64,000 nt of DNA from Myxocyprinus asiaticus (lineage: Eukaryota; Chordata; Actinopteri; Cypriniformes; Catostomidae). Within the stretch, counting starts at the first letter, position 1. Each line of letters opens with the position of its first letter. Where the stretch lies: contig NC_059385.1 in assembly GCF_019703515.2 (NCBI RefSeq), positions 29,492,001 to 29,556,000 on the forward strand, given 5' to 3'. The position numbers and the translations under genes were made by a program. Below the pieces are notes generated by a model. That model saw only the letters and a program-made list of their open reading frames with translations. It was not told the DNA's origin and ran no database searches. Of the stretch, positions 1 through 10,424 are shown piece after piece.

Positions 1-897
1 GTTTCTGGAAAATGCACAACATTTTTAGCACAAAATAAAGTGGACGATTTGTTAGTTGCTTCCTTCACAAAATACTTGATTATGCTGTCCAAAACATTGC
101 AAAGGTTGTGTGATCTAGGAGACAAGTGAAGAACATATTGCAAATATCCTAAAGATGAGGGGTTCACATAAATAGTAGGATGGATGGTTCTTTTATTTAG
201 TTAGTTATTACTCTTTGGCCACTCTCCTATCTTAAACAAAAACTTGAAGCAGTAGTTAACCTACAAATTAAAATGATGTTATAAAAAAGAAAGATGAAAG
301 AAAGAAAAAAAGAAAATTGTGTTTACAAAGTTAAGAATTTCCCTATTCAGCCAATGTCATGATAATCTTGCACACTGTTGATTGATTTGCTTACTTTGCT
401 ATGATAAACAATTTTAGTACTGTGTTGGGTCACGACTTGATGTTTAACGTGAAATCAGGGTTCAGAAGCGAAACCAGTTGAGAGCGATTACATCTGAAGC
501 TGCACCCATTTTCCGGTTCTCTGAAAGATGGGGAAATTTGTGTAAAATGGAAAGATGGAATAACATGCCTCGTGTCATGAAGATTGCAAGAACAAAAGAT
601 TGCCATGATCTGGCTGTCAAAGTCTTACAGCTGTCAGAGATTTGTTTTTTTTTTTTTTTTTTTTTCGTTATCCAGAAAAAAGACTCATCTCGAACTACTG
701 GCCGAACAAGCCAAAGTCTGGTTTATTGTCATTTTTACCTGTTTCAGGGCAATAAACAAAACAAAATGAGTTTCCATCAGAAACATCTACTGTGCACATT
801 CAATGTTTCACAAAAAAACATTTGTTTTGAGATGGTCATTTTATATATTCTGCTTTAGTATATCAATATATCAATTTTAGATTTCCAAACAGTCATT
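1..897. other. AT-rich DNA, no gene recognised
   Basis: No convincing coding region, RNA or classified repeat is visible. A run of about 21 T lies at 645-665. Short open frames here have no recognisable domain. A retroposed or transposon origin for part of 480-890 is possible because a transposase scrap follows directly, but I cannot show it. Confidence 0.5.
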
Positions 898-1104
898 TTG
901 CAAATAGATTACAATAGAACAGAAGCAGAACAAGGAGTATTGCAACAGATGGAAAGGCTCCTACAGAGCCCAGATCTCAACATTGAGTCAGTCTGGGATT
1001 ACATGCAGAGACAACAGAAATTAAGACAAAATCATCAAGATGTTTGGAATAACATATTTGATAAACTTGAAAACCTTGAAACATATTCAAGATTGACAGA
1101 CTGA
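898..1104 (+). pseudogene. Tc1-like transposase C-terminal remnant
   Basis: The 68-residue frame contains a run like the last third of Tc1-like transposases: SPDLNIESVWDYM resembles the motif around the third catalytic acidic residue (usually SPDLNPIE..W), followed by a basic helix-rich stretch (QRQQKLRQ) and DVWNNI. The rest of the transposase, including the DNA-binding domain and the first two catalytic Asp, is missing. No inverted repeats were found around it. It is most likely a decayed fragment of a cut-and-paste DNA transposon, not a functional gene. Confidence 0.5.
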
Positions 1105-1149
1105 TTGCACAGTGAAATGGAAACAGTTGGTTGACTTTTGTTTTGCTAA

Positions 1150-1548
1150 AATCGGTCTGTGCTTATCAAAAGGTGAAACACTGCCCAGTGTTCAAAGTGG
1201 TAAGTGTTGTTGGGCATATGGGCACGTGTGAGCTCTATTTTCAGGTGAAATGTCCAAGAATGGGCACCAAAAACAATTTGTGAAACGAGTTGTTTTCAGC
1301 TGTACAGCATGTAATACAGTGAAAAGGAATGCATATTTTATAAACTGTACCCCCAACCCAAACACCAAACCTTAATCTAACCATCAGTGAAAAAAAAAGG
1401 AACGTTAGAGGGAAAAATGCAACCTCCAAATCTCTATTTCGCACTATTTCGTTAATGCGAAAATGATTATTTCCTGGTTTCATTGTGGGTTCTGAACCCA
1501 GGTCTCCCATGCTGCTGATGCATGGTGCTTCCGGTTGCACCACAAAGG
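1150..1548 (-). repeat. SINE-like dispersed repeat, family A, copy 1
   Basis: Read on the minus strand the unit starts with a tRNA-like head: a TGGTGCAACCGG stretch resembling a pol III A box and GGGTTCAGAACCC resembling a B box. The body has a GGTTTGG/TTAGG-rich part and a block near 1220-1260 (cacgtgtgagct) shared with the copies at about 20060-20420 and 59255-59672. The shared order of blocks over about 400 bp shows a dispersed family. The tRNA origin is inferred from the box spacing. Confidence 0.6.
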
Positions 1549-1607
1549 AAGGTAAAATTTGGGGATTTACCGCACTTAGCATGAGATTAATAAGAAATAT
1601 TTATGCC

Positions 1608-1672
1608 AATATATATATATATATATAAAAAATAAAAATAAAATAAAATAAAATAAATAAATAAAAAAGCAG
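1608..1672. repeat. (TA)n then A-rich simple repeat
   Basis: About ten TA units followed by AAAATA/AAATA-type runs. A simple microsatellite. Confidence 0.9.
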
Positions 1673-1824
1673 CATAAAACCTTTTTTCACAACTGCCTAA
1701 AACATTTGCACTGTACATCCTATGACATACCATTTGCCCACCATTTGGCAAATCGGACCACTCTTCCATTCTTCTTCTGCCCACTTACAGGCAGAAACTG
1801 AAACAGGAAGCACCCGTCCTCAGA

Positions 1825-2067
1825 ATGATCCAGTGCTGGTCAGACCAGTCAGATTCTATGCTACAAGACTGTTTTGATCATGTGGACTGGGAGATGTTCT
1901 GGTCCGCCTCTGATGACGACAACGAGGTCTACACTGATACCGTAATATGTTTCATTAGGAAGTGCACAGATGATGTAAACCTTGGATTAATTGCGATGTT
2001 TGTACGGCACTTAATGCACGGACCAACACTTTTATTTCCGAGCAGCCAAACTCCAGTACAGGAATAA
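1825..2067 (+). pseudogene. LINE ORF2 linker segment upstream of RT
   Basis: The frame reads LQDCFDHVDWEMFWSA then a run of Asp/Glu residues and TDTVICFIRKC. This pattern is the linker between endonuclease and reverse transcriptase in fish L2/Rex-type LINEs. It ends in a stop at 2067, and the continuation to the RT domain at 2288 is broken. It belongs to the LINE that continues downstream. Confidence 0.6.
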
Positions 2068-2287
2068 GACTGAAGGACTATTCAGCACCGACTATAGAAG
2101 CATGTAGCTGGGAATTAATATCATCACGGACTTCAAAGGGAATAAAAACTCCGCCGTGAACACCGCTGCCTCTCTCCCGGATGAGCTTAATACTTTTTAT
2201 GCTCGTTTCGAGGGAAATTACACCACCCTCGCGTAGAGAGCTCTCGCGGCCAAAGCTACTGAGGTTAGTTCACTCTCTGTCTCTGTA

Positions 2288-3588
2288 GTGGACATAACCC
2301 GATCCTTCCGACGGGTGAATATCTGTAAAGCCGCGGGTCCAGACAGCATTCCAGGCCGCATCATCAGAGTGTGCGCGAACCAACTGGCTGGTGTTTTTAC
2401 AGATATTTTCAATCTTTCCCTCTCATTGTCTGTGGTCCCCACGTGCTTTAAAATGTCCACCATTGTGCCTGTAACAAACAAACTCAAAATCACTTGCTTA
2501 AATGACTGGCATCCTGTTGTTCTGACCCCATCATCAGCAAATGCTTTGAGAGCTAATCAGAGATTACGTCTGCTCTGTGCTGCCTGCCTCACTGGACTCA
2601 CTGCAGTTTGCTTATCTCAACAACTGATGATGCCATTGCATCTACACTACACACTGCTCTCTCCCACCTGGAAAAAAGGAATACATATGTGAGAATGCTG
2701 TTTGTAGACTACAGATCAGTATTCAACACCATAGTGCTCTACAAGCTTGATGTGAAACTCCGGGCTCTGGGTTAAACAGCTAGCTGTTCAGCTGGATCTT
2801 GGACTTCCTGTCAGGTAGATGCCAGGTGGTTAGAATGGGCAGCAACATCTTCTCACCACTGACCCTCAACACTGGAGCACCGCAGGGCTGTGTTCTCAGC
2901 CCACTCCTGTATTCCCTGTACACACATGACTGTGTAGCAACACATAGCTCCAGTGCCATCATTAAGTTTGCTGATGATACGACGGTGGTAGGTCTGATCA
3001 CTGACAATGATGAAACACGCTGGTGTCAGGAGCACAACCTCTCCCTCAACGTCAGGAAGACCAAGTAGCTTGTGGTGGACTTCAGGAGAAAAGACAGAGA
3101 ACACAGCCCCATCACCATCAATGGAGCACCGGTGGAGAGAGTCAGCAGCTTCAAGTTCCTCTGTGTCCACATCACTGAGGAACTCACATGGTCCGTCCAC
3201 ACTGAGGCCATTGTGAAGAAGGCTCACCAGCACCTCTTCTTCCAGAGATGGCTGAGGAAGATTGGAATGAACCACCACATCCTCACACAGTTCTACACCA
3301 GCACTGTAGAGAGTATCCTGACTGGCTGCATTACTGCCTGGTATGGCAACAGCACCACCGTCAACCGCAAAACCCTGCAAAGGGTGGTGTGAACTTCCCT
3401 CCCTCCAGGACATCTATACCAGGCGTTGTGTGAAAAAAGCTCGGAGGATCATCAGAGACTCCAGCCACCCGAGCCATGGGCTACTCTCACTGCTTCCATC
3501 AGGCAGGCGGTATCGCAGCATCAGGACCCACACCAGCCGACTTCATGACAGATTCTTCCCCCAAACAATCAGACTTTTGAACTCTTGA
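2288..3588 (+). pseudogene. LINE reverse transcriptase, decayed
   Basis: RT domains appear in order over several frames: KAAGPDSIPGRII (finger motif), ADQ-like VCANQLAGVFTDIFN, LNDWHPVVLT, then [21 protein letters not shown] and the catalytic FADDTTVVG near 2968-2995, followed by the thumb region VDFRRK and VSSFKFLCVHITEELTW, and the C-terminal RLHDRFFPQTIRLLNS. Stops or frameshifts lie near 2560, 2775, 3068, 3390 and 3430, so no full-length enzyme can be made. The catalytic FADD pair itself is kept. In life it would copy LINE RNA into DNA at a nicked target. Confidence 0.85.
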
Positions 3589-3798
3589 TCGCTCACGATA
3601 CACATATCAGCACTGCACTTTATTAGCCTCAGACTGGACTCATTTTATATTTTTCTTAATAACACACTGGCAACTGACTATCAACCGACAGCTGAATGTC
3701 AACAGAACACTTCATATTTATTTCCGGGGGGGTGTTGTATACAGTCTTCTTATTTTGTGTATACTGTATATTGTATATTATTAGGTGTATATTGTATA

Positions 3799-4454
3799 TA
3801 GGGTTACCACTTTTGAAGTTTTAAAATAAGGGACCCTAACCACATCCACAGTTTTAGCAATAAATGCGTTGAGTTAATATGCATTATTAATACAAAATTT
3901 ATATCCTTACTTATATGCTAAAATGAGAACTTTCCTGACCCATGACTTTTAAATTAAAAAAAAAATTAAAAATACATAATTTATATTTTTTAAATATATT
4001 TATTTACATTTTTTGATTATTTGTCTTCTTTATCTTTTTTTATGTATACATTTTGGATGGTTTATACATATTTTAATTTTTTTTAAATAATTTATATTTA
4101 TTTTATTTGTTTATTTTTTTCGTTCACCTGTACTTGTCTTTATGATTGTATTCATACATAGTTTGATCTTATTGAACATTTATATAGAAAAAACTCCACT
4201 GTTTTACCACCATTTGTGGACTTTTCAGACGGTCCCTAACCACACCCTCCACAGTATTAGTATGTTTTAGCACAATGTGTGAACTTTTCAGATGGTCCCT
4301 TAACCACAGTTGGCAAATTTTCCAACTTATATCAATGTTAAATTGCCGATCTGGAATGATTTTACAATGACCGACCAGTTTAAATATGGGACAAATCACC
4401 ATCAATACGGGACGCATCATTTTATCTTTAAATACGGGATGGGTGGCAACCCTA
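3799..4454. mobile_element. hAT-type non-autonomous element (MITE), 656 bp
   Basis: The ends are inverted repeats: TAGGGTTACCAC at 3799-3810 and, read in reverse, TAGGGTTGCCACCC at 4454-4441. An identical 8-bp sequence ATTGTATA flanks it at 3791-3798 and 4455-4462, the target duplication length of hAT transposons. There is no transposase. GGGACCCTAACCACA-like blocks recur inside (about 3830, 4230 and 4290). It sits in the LINE 3' region and is therefore younger than that LINE. Confidence 0.85.
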
Positions 4455-4818
4455 ATTGTATATTGTGTTGTGTAACAAGATGTGTAAACTGTGTTATGTG
4501 TAAATCAGATGTTTATTCTATTGTCATACTGCTATGTTGCTTGGAACTGCACCCAAGACTTTCACCCACTGCTGCACTTGTGCATATGGTTGAGTGACAA
4601 TAAAGGGATTTGATTTAATTTGTTATTAAATAACAAATAATAAATTTACAGTACACAGTAATACTGTATTTACATGACAGTGGATAAATATGAACATAAT
4701 GTCATCTAATTGATATTCATGATCCAAAAAGATAAGATTTATTATACATCTCCCCACTTTTCAGATTGTTTCTACACCCCTGATGCCAAACATCATTACC
4801 ATTCCAACTAGTAGACAT

Positions 4819-5345
4819 ATAACCCTGTAGCTGTAGACTGGTTGCCCACTGAACCTAAGCAATGTCGCACCTGGTCAGTACCTGGATGGGAGACCTCCTG
4901 GGTAAAACTAAGGTTGTTGCTAGAAGAGGTGTTAGTGAGGCCAGCAGGGGGTGCTAACCCTGTGGTCTGTGTGGGTCCTAATGCCTCAGTATAGTGATGG
5001 GGACACTACACTGTAAAAAGATGCCATCCTTCAGATGAGATGATAAACCAAGGTTCTGACTTTCTGTGGTCATTAAAAATCCCAAGGCACTTCTCTTCAA
5101 AGAGTAGGAGTGTAACCCAGGTGTCCTGACCAAATTCCCCCATTGGCCCTTATCAATCATGGCCTCCTAATAATCTCTATCCATTAATTGGCTGTATCAC
5201 TCTACTCTCTCCTCTCCACCAACAGCTGGTGTGTGGTGAAAGTACTGGTGCACTATGGCTGTTGTCGCATCATCCAGGTGTATGCTGCACACTGGTGGTG
5301 GTTGAGGAGAACCCCCTTGAAGGAGCCATATTTCTGATTAGTATT
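4819..5345 (+). mobile_element. 5S rRNA-derived SINE (SINE3-like)
   Basis: The first about 100 bp follow the 5S rRNA internal control region: CTAAGCAATGTCG (A box region), CACCTGGTCAGTACCTGG and ATGGGAGACCTCCTGGG (C box region). A long unrelated body follows, ending with a tail near GTATGCTGCACACTGGTGGTGG, and then an AT-rich end. This is the architecture of the SINE3 class, retroposons transcribed by pol III from a 5S-type promoter. The 5S part carries changes and the copy is probably inactive. Confidence 0.8.
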
Positions 5346-6126
5346 ATTTAAATGTATTATTATAATTTTTTGTGTGTTCTTTAGACATTTAATGTTGTTT
5401 ATTTCTTTATTCTATACAACTGTACATATTTTGTTTGCTTATTGGATAATGTTTTTTGGTTATTCTGTGCATGTTCATTAAGGTCAGCTAGTAGGACGTG
5501 CAGAGCATAGGTGCTGGTTTACATAGTAAAGAGACAAATCTGGAATACTACAAGCTTTTGACCATAATCCTCAACAAAGTAAAGTAGAAAGTTGTCAAAG
5601 TAAACGAATAAGTGGATACTGTAAAGATGGAAGAAATGTGAATCTGTTAAGTAATAAACAAGGATAAAGATTTCATGGACTCCCGAGTGTGAGTACTTAA
5701 TCAAGACGGTAAGAACTAAGGATACGAGTCAAAACTTGGAATAAATGGAAGTCTATCACATGGCATTACATGTAAGTCAAAAGCTTATATTCCATCGTTC
5801 AGTTGAAGTTGAGTGATTACAAATGCGCAATTAATGCACATGCCTGCACATTAACATCAACAGAAGATTGTTCATGTAAGACAGAATGGATCGCTTGTTG
5901 TTGACAAAACAATACTTCATGCAGTTTTGTGTATAATGGAGATTTGAATGAAAGAAGATTGCTCATCTTTGATCGTTTGTAAGAAGGGTTTATAAGTAAC
6001 TCTAATCTAAAGTGAATTTGCACGTTTCCAAGTTTAAATGAAGAACACGACGATGCTGTTACCCAGTCTGAGCGCAAGAGGGTGCTTACCGACAAGGGTT
6101 GGGAAGAGAAGTATAGGGCTTTACTG
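5346..6126. other. No feature recognised
   Basis: AT-rich sequence without a coding frame or recognisable repeat. Minus-strand frames at 5519-5704 and 5817-6095 have no domain and look like chance open frames. Confidence 0.5.
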
Positions 6127-6284
6127 GTTGTTTAGATCAGTGTTACTATCAGAAATAATTAATAATTATTTCTGTAGTTATTAATAAATATTTGAATTAA
6201 TCAGTTGAATCTAACTCATTAAAACCTCATATGGGGCTCCAGTAAATGTAGTGTGCTACGTTTAGGAGCAAGTCTGGTTATTAG

Positions 6285-6535
6285 CAATAATTAATAATTA
6301 TCAAAGATAATTATTAATTATTAAAATCAATAGAACATTGATGAGAATCAATGTTAGCTTTTTTTAATCCTTTAAAATCAACAATTATCAAAGATAATCG
6401 TTAATTGTTAACATCAATGAAACATTAATTCAAATTAACACTAGCTTATTGATCATTCAAATTCAACAAACATCAAAGAAAATTATCAATTATCAAAAAT
6501 CAATAGAATATTAATAAGGATTAACATTGACGGGG
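6285..6535. repeat. Three imperfect AT-rich tandem units with palindromic core
   Basis: Three related units of roughly 80-90 bp each start with a palindrome of the type AATTATCAAAGATAATTA (about 6293, 6385 and 6467) and continue with ATCAATAGAACATT/ATCAATGAAACATT and a TTAACATTGA/TTAACACTAG segment. The third unit is the most diverged. Confidence 0.7.
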
Positions 6536-6866
6536 CACCACTCTGGAATCAGGGACTAATAACCAAATAGTAAAACAGTCTCAATATTAGATTGCATCTG
6601 AAGAACATCGATTTTTGTGGGAAAAAAAAGGTTTGAATCTGAGCACTGACATCCCGTCAGCATGACACAGGCGTATGCAAAACAAACCAAAACACTTCTC
6701 TTTGTAATATAAACAAAAGTTTATTTATGCAGTAATATCAATTAATAATTAATACAATGCAGTCAATAAACTTCCAACTTCCAACTACAAACTAAACAGT
6801 GATATGATTAGATATGGAAATAAAAATAACCCTATAACACATAAGGTGTGTGTGGGTGTGTGGTTA

Positions 6867-6870
<4 letters not shown>

Positions 6871-6900
<30 letters not shown>
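6871..6900. repeat. (GA)15 microsatellite
   Basis: Fifteen perfect GA units, preceded by a TGTG-rich stretch at 6847-6862. Confidence 0.95.
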
Positions 6901-6903
<3 letters not shown>

Positions 6904-7981
6904 ATTAAGTGACAGCCCTAAAGCCGATTTTGTGATAGTGGGAGAGAAAGCAGCTGTCAGTTTATCACTCAGAGACGCAGTGGACGGCTCGTAAAATTCC
7001 CACATTATTTGACTCTTTAATGGATGAACTCAGTTGCTGTCTCACCCGCGATGGTGAAATTGCACAACAATCCAATTTGGTTGGACCACAGTACAGCAAA
7101 ACAAATTTGTGATAATTAATACCCTGAGTATTAATAATGAGCGGACATGGCGGTCCGTAAACTGTACAAGCAAAAACCTTGAAACACAAGAATAACACAC
7201 TATAATATTCTATCTCTATCACACTATAATATAAGACGTAAACCTCTTACTTGAATCGTGTGAGGACACAGGTAGAATGTGTTTTCCTCCGTCCTTTAAC
7301 TCTGACCCGGTTCCTTGAGGCTCGGGTGATGACGGGAGGCCGTTTCCTCGCTCTGTCGGCGGGCGGTACGGCTGTTGATTCTCGGCGGGCTGGCGGAGAA
7401 CTCAGAAATGTCGACTTGATTTAAGATGGAAGAGAAATCTTTAATCTCTTCACTTCTGCAGGCAAACGGATGCAGATGCGAATTGCTCGGCAGTCTCCTT
7501 CGGACTGTTAGAGTGTTCGGTTGAACACAGAGTAATCTCAACTCATCCAGCGAGATGGAGATTGTATGGCTACAGTTTCAAGTTGGACGTTACTTCTTTG
7601 TGCCACGAGGTTGCACCTGAGAGCAGCGGTAAACTACGTCTATATTCGGTGAAGAAAGTCGCTGGAGGCAAATCCTGAAAGCATTTCAGAGGTATTTCAA
7701 CTCCTGATGATGTCATGTTTGAGGGACGTTCTGTTGTGTGCCTCATTCAATAGGAGCTGAGAGTTCGATCCTTTAGTGAGCAAGGCTTCATGGGATTTGC
7801 AGTCTGTTTTGGACTCCCTTTGTTTGATTTTGGCGTGATTTTTATCAGTAAGATTTACGACTTGGAATGTGGGGGCCTGAGTTAGGTTTTTACGACTGTG
7901 TTAGGCCTGCCTTTGTCTTCTTTCTGAATACATGAGGCCCAACAGAAGCTTCATAGCAAGATAAACGCTAGAAGAGGCAAT

Positions 7982-8402
7982 GTGAGGCAATTGACTGCAA
8001 AATCAAACGAAATTGAATTGCTTATGGAAAATATTTGCAATTTGGATGAGGTTGAAAATAACCAATTTAAGATCTACAATCGGCTGTTGGGAGAATTTAT
8101 TGAAAGTAATGCAGCAGTGTTGTTGTATTTAAAAGTTGAAGAGCATGATGCTGATCAGGATTTCTGGTTTCAGCCTAAATTGTTGTGCTGCAAACAATTC
8201 ATGGAAAAAGTGAAGCTGTGGATTGAGGAGACTAAGAACAGCATTGAGATGTTTCACATTTGTGACAAAGAAGTGTCACCAATGGACAGTGTGTCAATGG
8301 TGGCATCCAAGACACGTATTTCTAATAAGTCTGGAAGAATATCCTCAGCAATCTCTGCTCGTCTTAAAGAAGAAGCTAACAGATCAGCTTTGTTGCCTAA
8401 AG
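7982..8402 (+). pseudogene. BEL/Pao gag N-terminal part
   Basis: The open frame (to residue about 140) starts with a helical stretch (RQLTAKSNEIELLMENI), followed by WFQPKLLCCKQFMEKVKLWIEE and a Ser-rich linker SGRISSAISARLKEEANRSALL, the usual layout of gag in fish BEL elements just before a long coiled coil. The coiled coil is cut at 8403 by the start of an LTR (TGTCACA), and the residues after that in the open frame are LTR sequence, not gag. It would have formed the capsid-like particle. Confidence 0.75.
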
Positions 8403-8403
8403 C

Positions 8404-8740
8404 TGTCACATATTCCCTGTTTTTTGCCTTGACTTTTATATTGAAATTCTGGTTTAGTTCCCTGTTCCTGTTTCCTGTTAGTTTTGTAGTCCTTTGTAGT
8501 TTCTTTACATGATTGGTTTTCCTCTGATTGTTTCCCCAGGTGTTTACTTGTTCCCTTGTTTTCCCTTGTGTATTTAAGTCCTTGTTTTCCCCTATTTCTT
8601 TGTCAGTCTTCATCTGTATTATGCTGTTCTTTGTTCCCTGTGTTTTGTTTCATTATGTTCTGAGTTACCTGGTTTACTTTTGTTTTTTTTAAAAAGGCTG
8701 CATTGCATTTAGATCCTCATTCCTCTCATGTCTCGTCACA
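8404..8740 (+). repeat. 5' LTR of gag-only element
   Basis: Starts with TG (TGTCACATATTCC) and ends with CA (CTCGTCACA). It is highly similar to 10074-10318 over the first about 245 bp, including TGTATTTAAGTCC, a likely TATA-type promoter (about 8569-8582). No primer binding site could be recognised after 8740. The gag-like frame opens inside the LTR end, so the leader may be deleted. Confidence 0.8.
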
Positions 8741-9705
8741 GAAAGACTGACCCAGAAACGGATCTAGCAGCCATCAGGATTCTGCTCCTTCAGCAAGGGG
8801 ACCGTCCAGTTGAGGATCACACCCGTGAGTTTTTAGAGTTGGCAAATGTAGTGCACTATCCAGACCACTCTCTGGTGGTTTTCTTCCAGGCCGGTCTGAA
8901 TAGTGCACTGAGGGAACTCATGCCTCCAGATGATCCTCAATGGACACTCGGCGATTATGTGGAGAAGGCTCTGGAACTTAGTGGTTCCCCTTATACAGTG
9001 GATTATGGCGGGAACCCCAGGCCAAAACCTGCATCCACGGCCCCTGTCTCGAAGTCTTCCACAGCCCCTGTCTCAAAGCCTTCCACGGCCCCTGTCTCCA
9101 AGTTGTATGATCTGCCACTGATGTCAGTGCGTAGGTCCTTGAAGACCCTACCTCAAAAATTGTCTGCGCCCACGCCTGCCACGGTCAACGAGCCAGCACC
9201 CATGCCTGCCATGGCCAACGAGTTTCCAGCCTCGTCCGTCCCAGAGCCAGCGTTGCCAACTTCGGCCATCCAGAGGAGGAGGAAGAGAAGAAAAGATTCC
9301 GTTCCCAAGTCTCATCCCATGTACATGACCATGGAGGTAATTTCCGAGTCTCTGCCCATGCCCACAACAACGGAGGTCGTTCCTGTGTCTCTGCCCATGT
9401 TCACGACCACAGAGGTCATTCCCAAGTCTCTGTCCATGTACAAGACCATGGAGGCCGTTTCCAAGTCTCTGTCCATGCCCACGACTACGGAGGTAGTTTC
9501 CGAGTCTCATCCCATGCTCACGAACACAGAGGTCGTTCCCAAGTCTCTTCCCATGTTCGCGACCATGGAGGTCATTTCCCATTCATCCAGGACTCTTTGT
9601 CTCGAGCCTCCCACGGCTCCACCTTCCACGGCTTGGCCCCTCGAGCCTCCCATGGCTCTGCCCCCAGAGACTATTTCCCCAGCGGCTCCGCCCCAGATGG
9701 TCTGA
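8728..9705 (+). CDS. Gag-like protein of non-autonomous LTR element, 325 aa
   Basis: An intact 325-residue frame. Residues 20-95 (LLLQQGDRPVEDHTREFLEL and FFQAGLNSALRELMPPDD) look like the C-terminal lobe of a retrotransposon gag/capsid. After that the chain is low-complexity: three copies of STAPVSK (about 100-125), a Pro/Ala-rich part, a basic patch RRRKRRK (about 185-191), then seven tandem 13-residue units of the form S-L-P-M-x-T-T-T-E-V-V-P-K (9310-9582). No zinc knuckle, protease or RT. The start codon at 8728 lies within the LTR end, so the true start is uncertain. It may be a scaffold for particle formation using enzymes from another element, or simply a relict. Confidence 0.6.
   Translation: MSRHRKTDPETDLAAIRILLLQQGDRPVEDHTREFLELANVVHYPDHSLVVFFQAGLNSALRELMPPDDPQWTLGDYVEKALELSGSPYTVDYGGNPRPKPASTAPVSKSSTAPVSKPSTAPVSKLYDLPLMSVRRSLKTLPQKLSAPTPATVNEPAPMPAMANEFPASSVPEPALPTSAIQRRRKRRKDSVPKSHPMYMTMEVISESLPMPTTTEVVPVSLPMFTTTEVIPKSLSMYKTMEAVSKSLSMPTTTEVVSESHPMLTNTEVVPKSLPMFATMEVISHSSRTLCLEPPTAPPSTAWPLEPPMALPPETISPAAPPQMV
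9310..9582 (+). repeat. Seven 39-bp tandem units inside gag-like ORF
   Basis: Each unit encodes 13 residues with Met at position 4 and Glu-Val at 9-10, varying at 5-8. Reading frame is preserved over all seven. The repeat is read in frame from Ser at 9310. Confidence 0.85.
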
Positions 9706-9728
9706 TCTCCCTGGTCTCCTGGCCGTCC

Positions 9729-9870
9729 GCCTGATGTGCTCTGGTCTCCCTGGTCTCCTGGTCATCTGCCCGATCTGCTCTGGTCTCCTTGGTCTCCTGG
9801 CCATCTGCCTGATCTGCTCTGGTCTCCCTGTTCTCCTGGCCACCAGCCTGATCTACTCTGGTCTACTTGG
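9729..9870 (+). repeat. About 3.6 tandem 39-bp units downstream of gag-like ORF
   Basis: Units of the type GATCTGCTCTGGTCTCC...CCTGGCCATCTGCCT repeat with 39-bp period just after the stop of the gag-like ORF. In the frame of 9736 they encode P-D-L-L-W-S-P-W-S-P-G-H. The array is unrelated in sequence to the upstream 39-bp array but has the same period. Confidence 0.75.
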
Positions 9871-10061
9871 TCCTCCGAGCCTGCAGTGTCGCCCTGGCTC
9901 TCCATACTTCCAGCTCCGCCTTGGTTTCAAGCCTCCATGACTTTGCCATGTTCCTCTGCTCTCCTTGCCCCTTGTGCCCCCTTGAACTACCTGTTTTCCC
10001 CCACATCCCATGGACAATTTGTTTTTGTTTTGTTTTTTGGAGCGTCTGGAATCCGCTCCTT

Positions 10062-10073
10062 AAAGGGGGGCTC
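10062..10073 (+). promoter_or_regulatory. Polypurine tract
   Basis: AAAGGGGGGCTC lies directly before the TG of the 3' LTR at 10074, the position where plus-strand DNA synthesis of LTR elements is primed. Confidence 0.75.
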
Positions 10074-10318
10074 TGTCACATATTCCCTGTTTTTTGTCTT
10101 GACTTATGTTGAAATTCTGGTTTAGTTCCCTGTTCCTGTTTCCTATTAGTTTTGTAGTCCTTTGTAGTTTCTTTTCATGATTGGTTTTCCCCTGATTGTT
10201 TCCCCAGGTGTTCCTTGTTCCCTTGTTTTCCCTTGTGTATTTAAGCCCTTGTTTTCCCCTGATTCTTTGTCAGTCTTTATCTGTATTATGCTGTGCTTTG
10301 TTCCCTGTGTTTTGTTTA
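10074..10318 (+). repeat. 3' LTR of gag-only element, truncated
   Basis: Matches 8404-8649 closely with a few substitutions and small gaps, then ends abruptly at GTTTTGTTT. The last about 90 bp of the LTR are missing and gag sequence of the host BEL element resumes shortly after. Confidence 0.8.
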
Positions 10319-10424
10319 TGTACACTAAAATGTCTGCTCAAGGACCTAAGCTGGAAAAGGAGGTAGTAGCTTTGTAATTAGCATAAGACAGGTTAATGAT
10401 GGTCAAAAGGCTACAAGAAAGAAT

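Larger units (their letters stand above)
1790..4617 (+). mobile_element. 5'-truncated L2/Rex-type LINE
   Basis: A non-LTR retrotransposon lacking its endonuclease end. It holds a decayed reverse transcriptase (2288-3588), a 3' untranslated region and an end with a polyadenylation-like AATAAA (about 4601) followed by a GATTTGATTT tail near 4617, as expected of target-primed retroposons. The 3' part is split by the hAT-type insertion at 3799-4454; removing that restores a continuous TATATTGTATAT context. Assignment to the L2/Rex (CR1 group) is from RT motif style and is not certain at clade level. Confidence 0.75.
6127..7900. repeat. Unclassified interspersed repeat, possibly LTR-derived
   Basis: The block has an AT-rich left part with repeated palindromic units (6285-6535), a middle part with a (GA)n tract and a GC-richer right part (7270-7700). 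No protein is encoded. It lies directly upstream of the BEL/Pao gag remnant, and an antisense or decayed LTR/leader is one possibility. I could not find TG...CA ends or a matching second copy in the window, so the class stays open. Confidence 0.35.
8404..10318 (+). mobile_element. Non-autonomous gag-only LTR retrotransposon
   Basis: Two direct LTRs that start TGTCACATATTCC (8404 and 10074) flank an interior with one gag-like frame and no protease, RT or integrase. A purine tract precedes the 3' LTR. The 3' LTR lacks its last about 90 bp. It inserted into the BEL/Pao gag. Copies like this rely on enzymes of an autonomous relative (family knowledge). The source element is unknown. Confidence 0.8.

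Noticed and set aside
2853..3413. 186-residue minus-strand open frame
   Set aside because: It lies opposite the LINE reverse transcriptase, whose motifs are on the plus strand. No domain on the minus strand.
4819..4925. 5S rRNA gene
   Set aside because: Only the promoter-containing part of 5S is similar and it runs straight into a SINE body.
9148..9582. 144-residue minus-strand frame with repeated HG-x-R-L-G-N-D-L units
   Set aside because: It is the mirror of the in-frame 39-bp tandem repeat of the gag-like ORF on the plus strand. Repeats with a period divisible by three keep all frames open.
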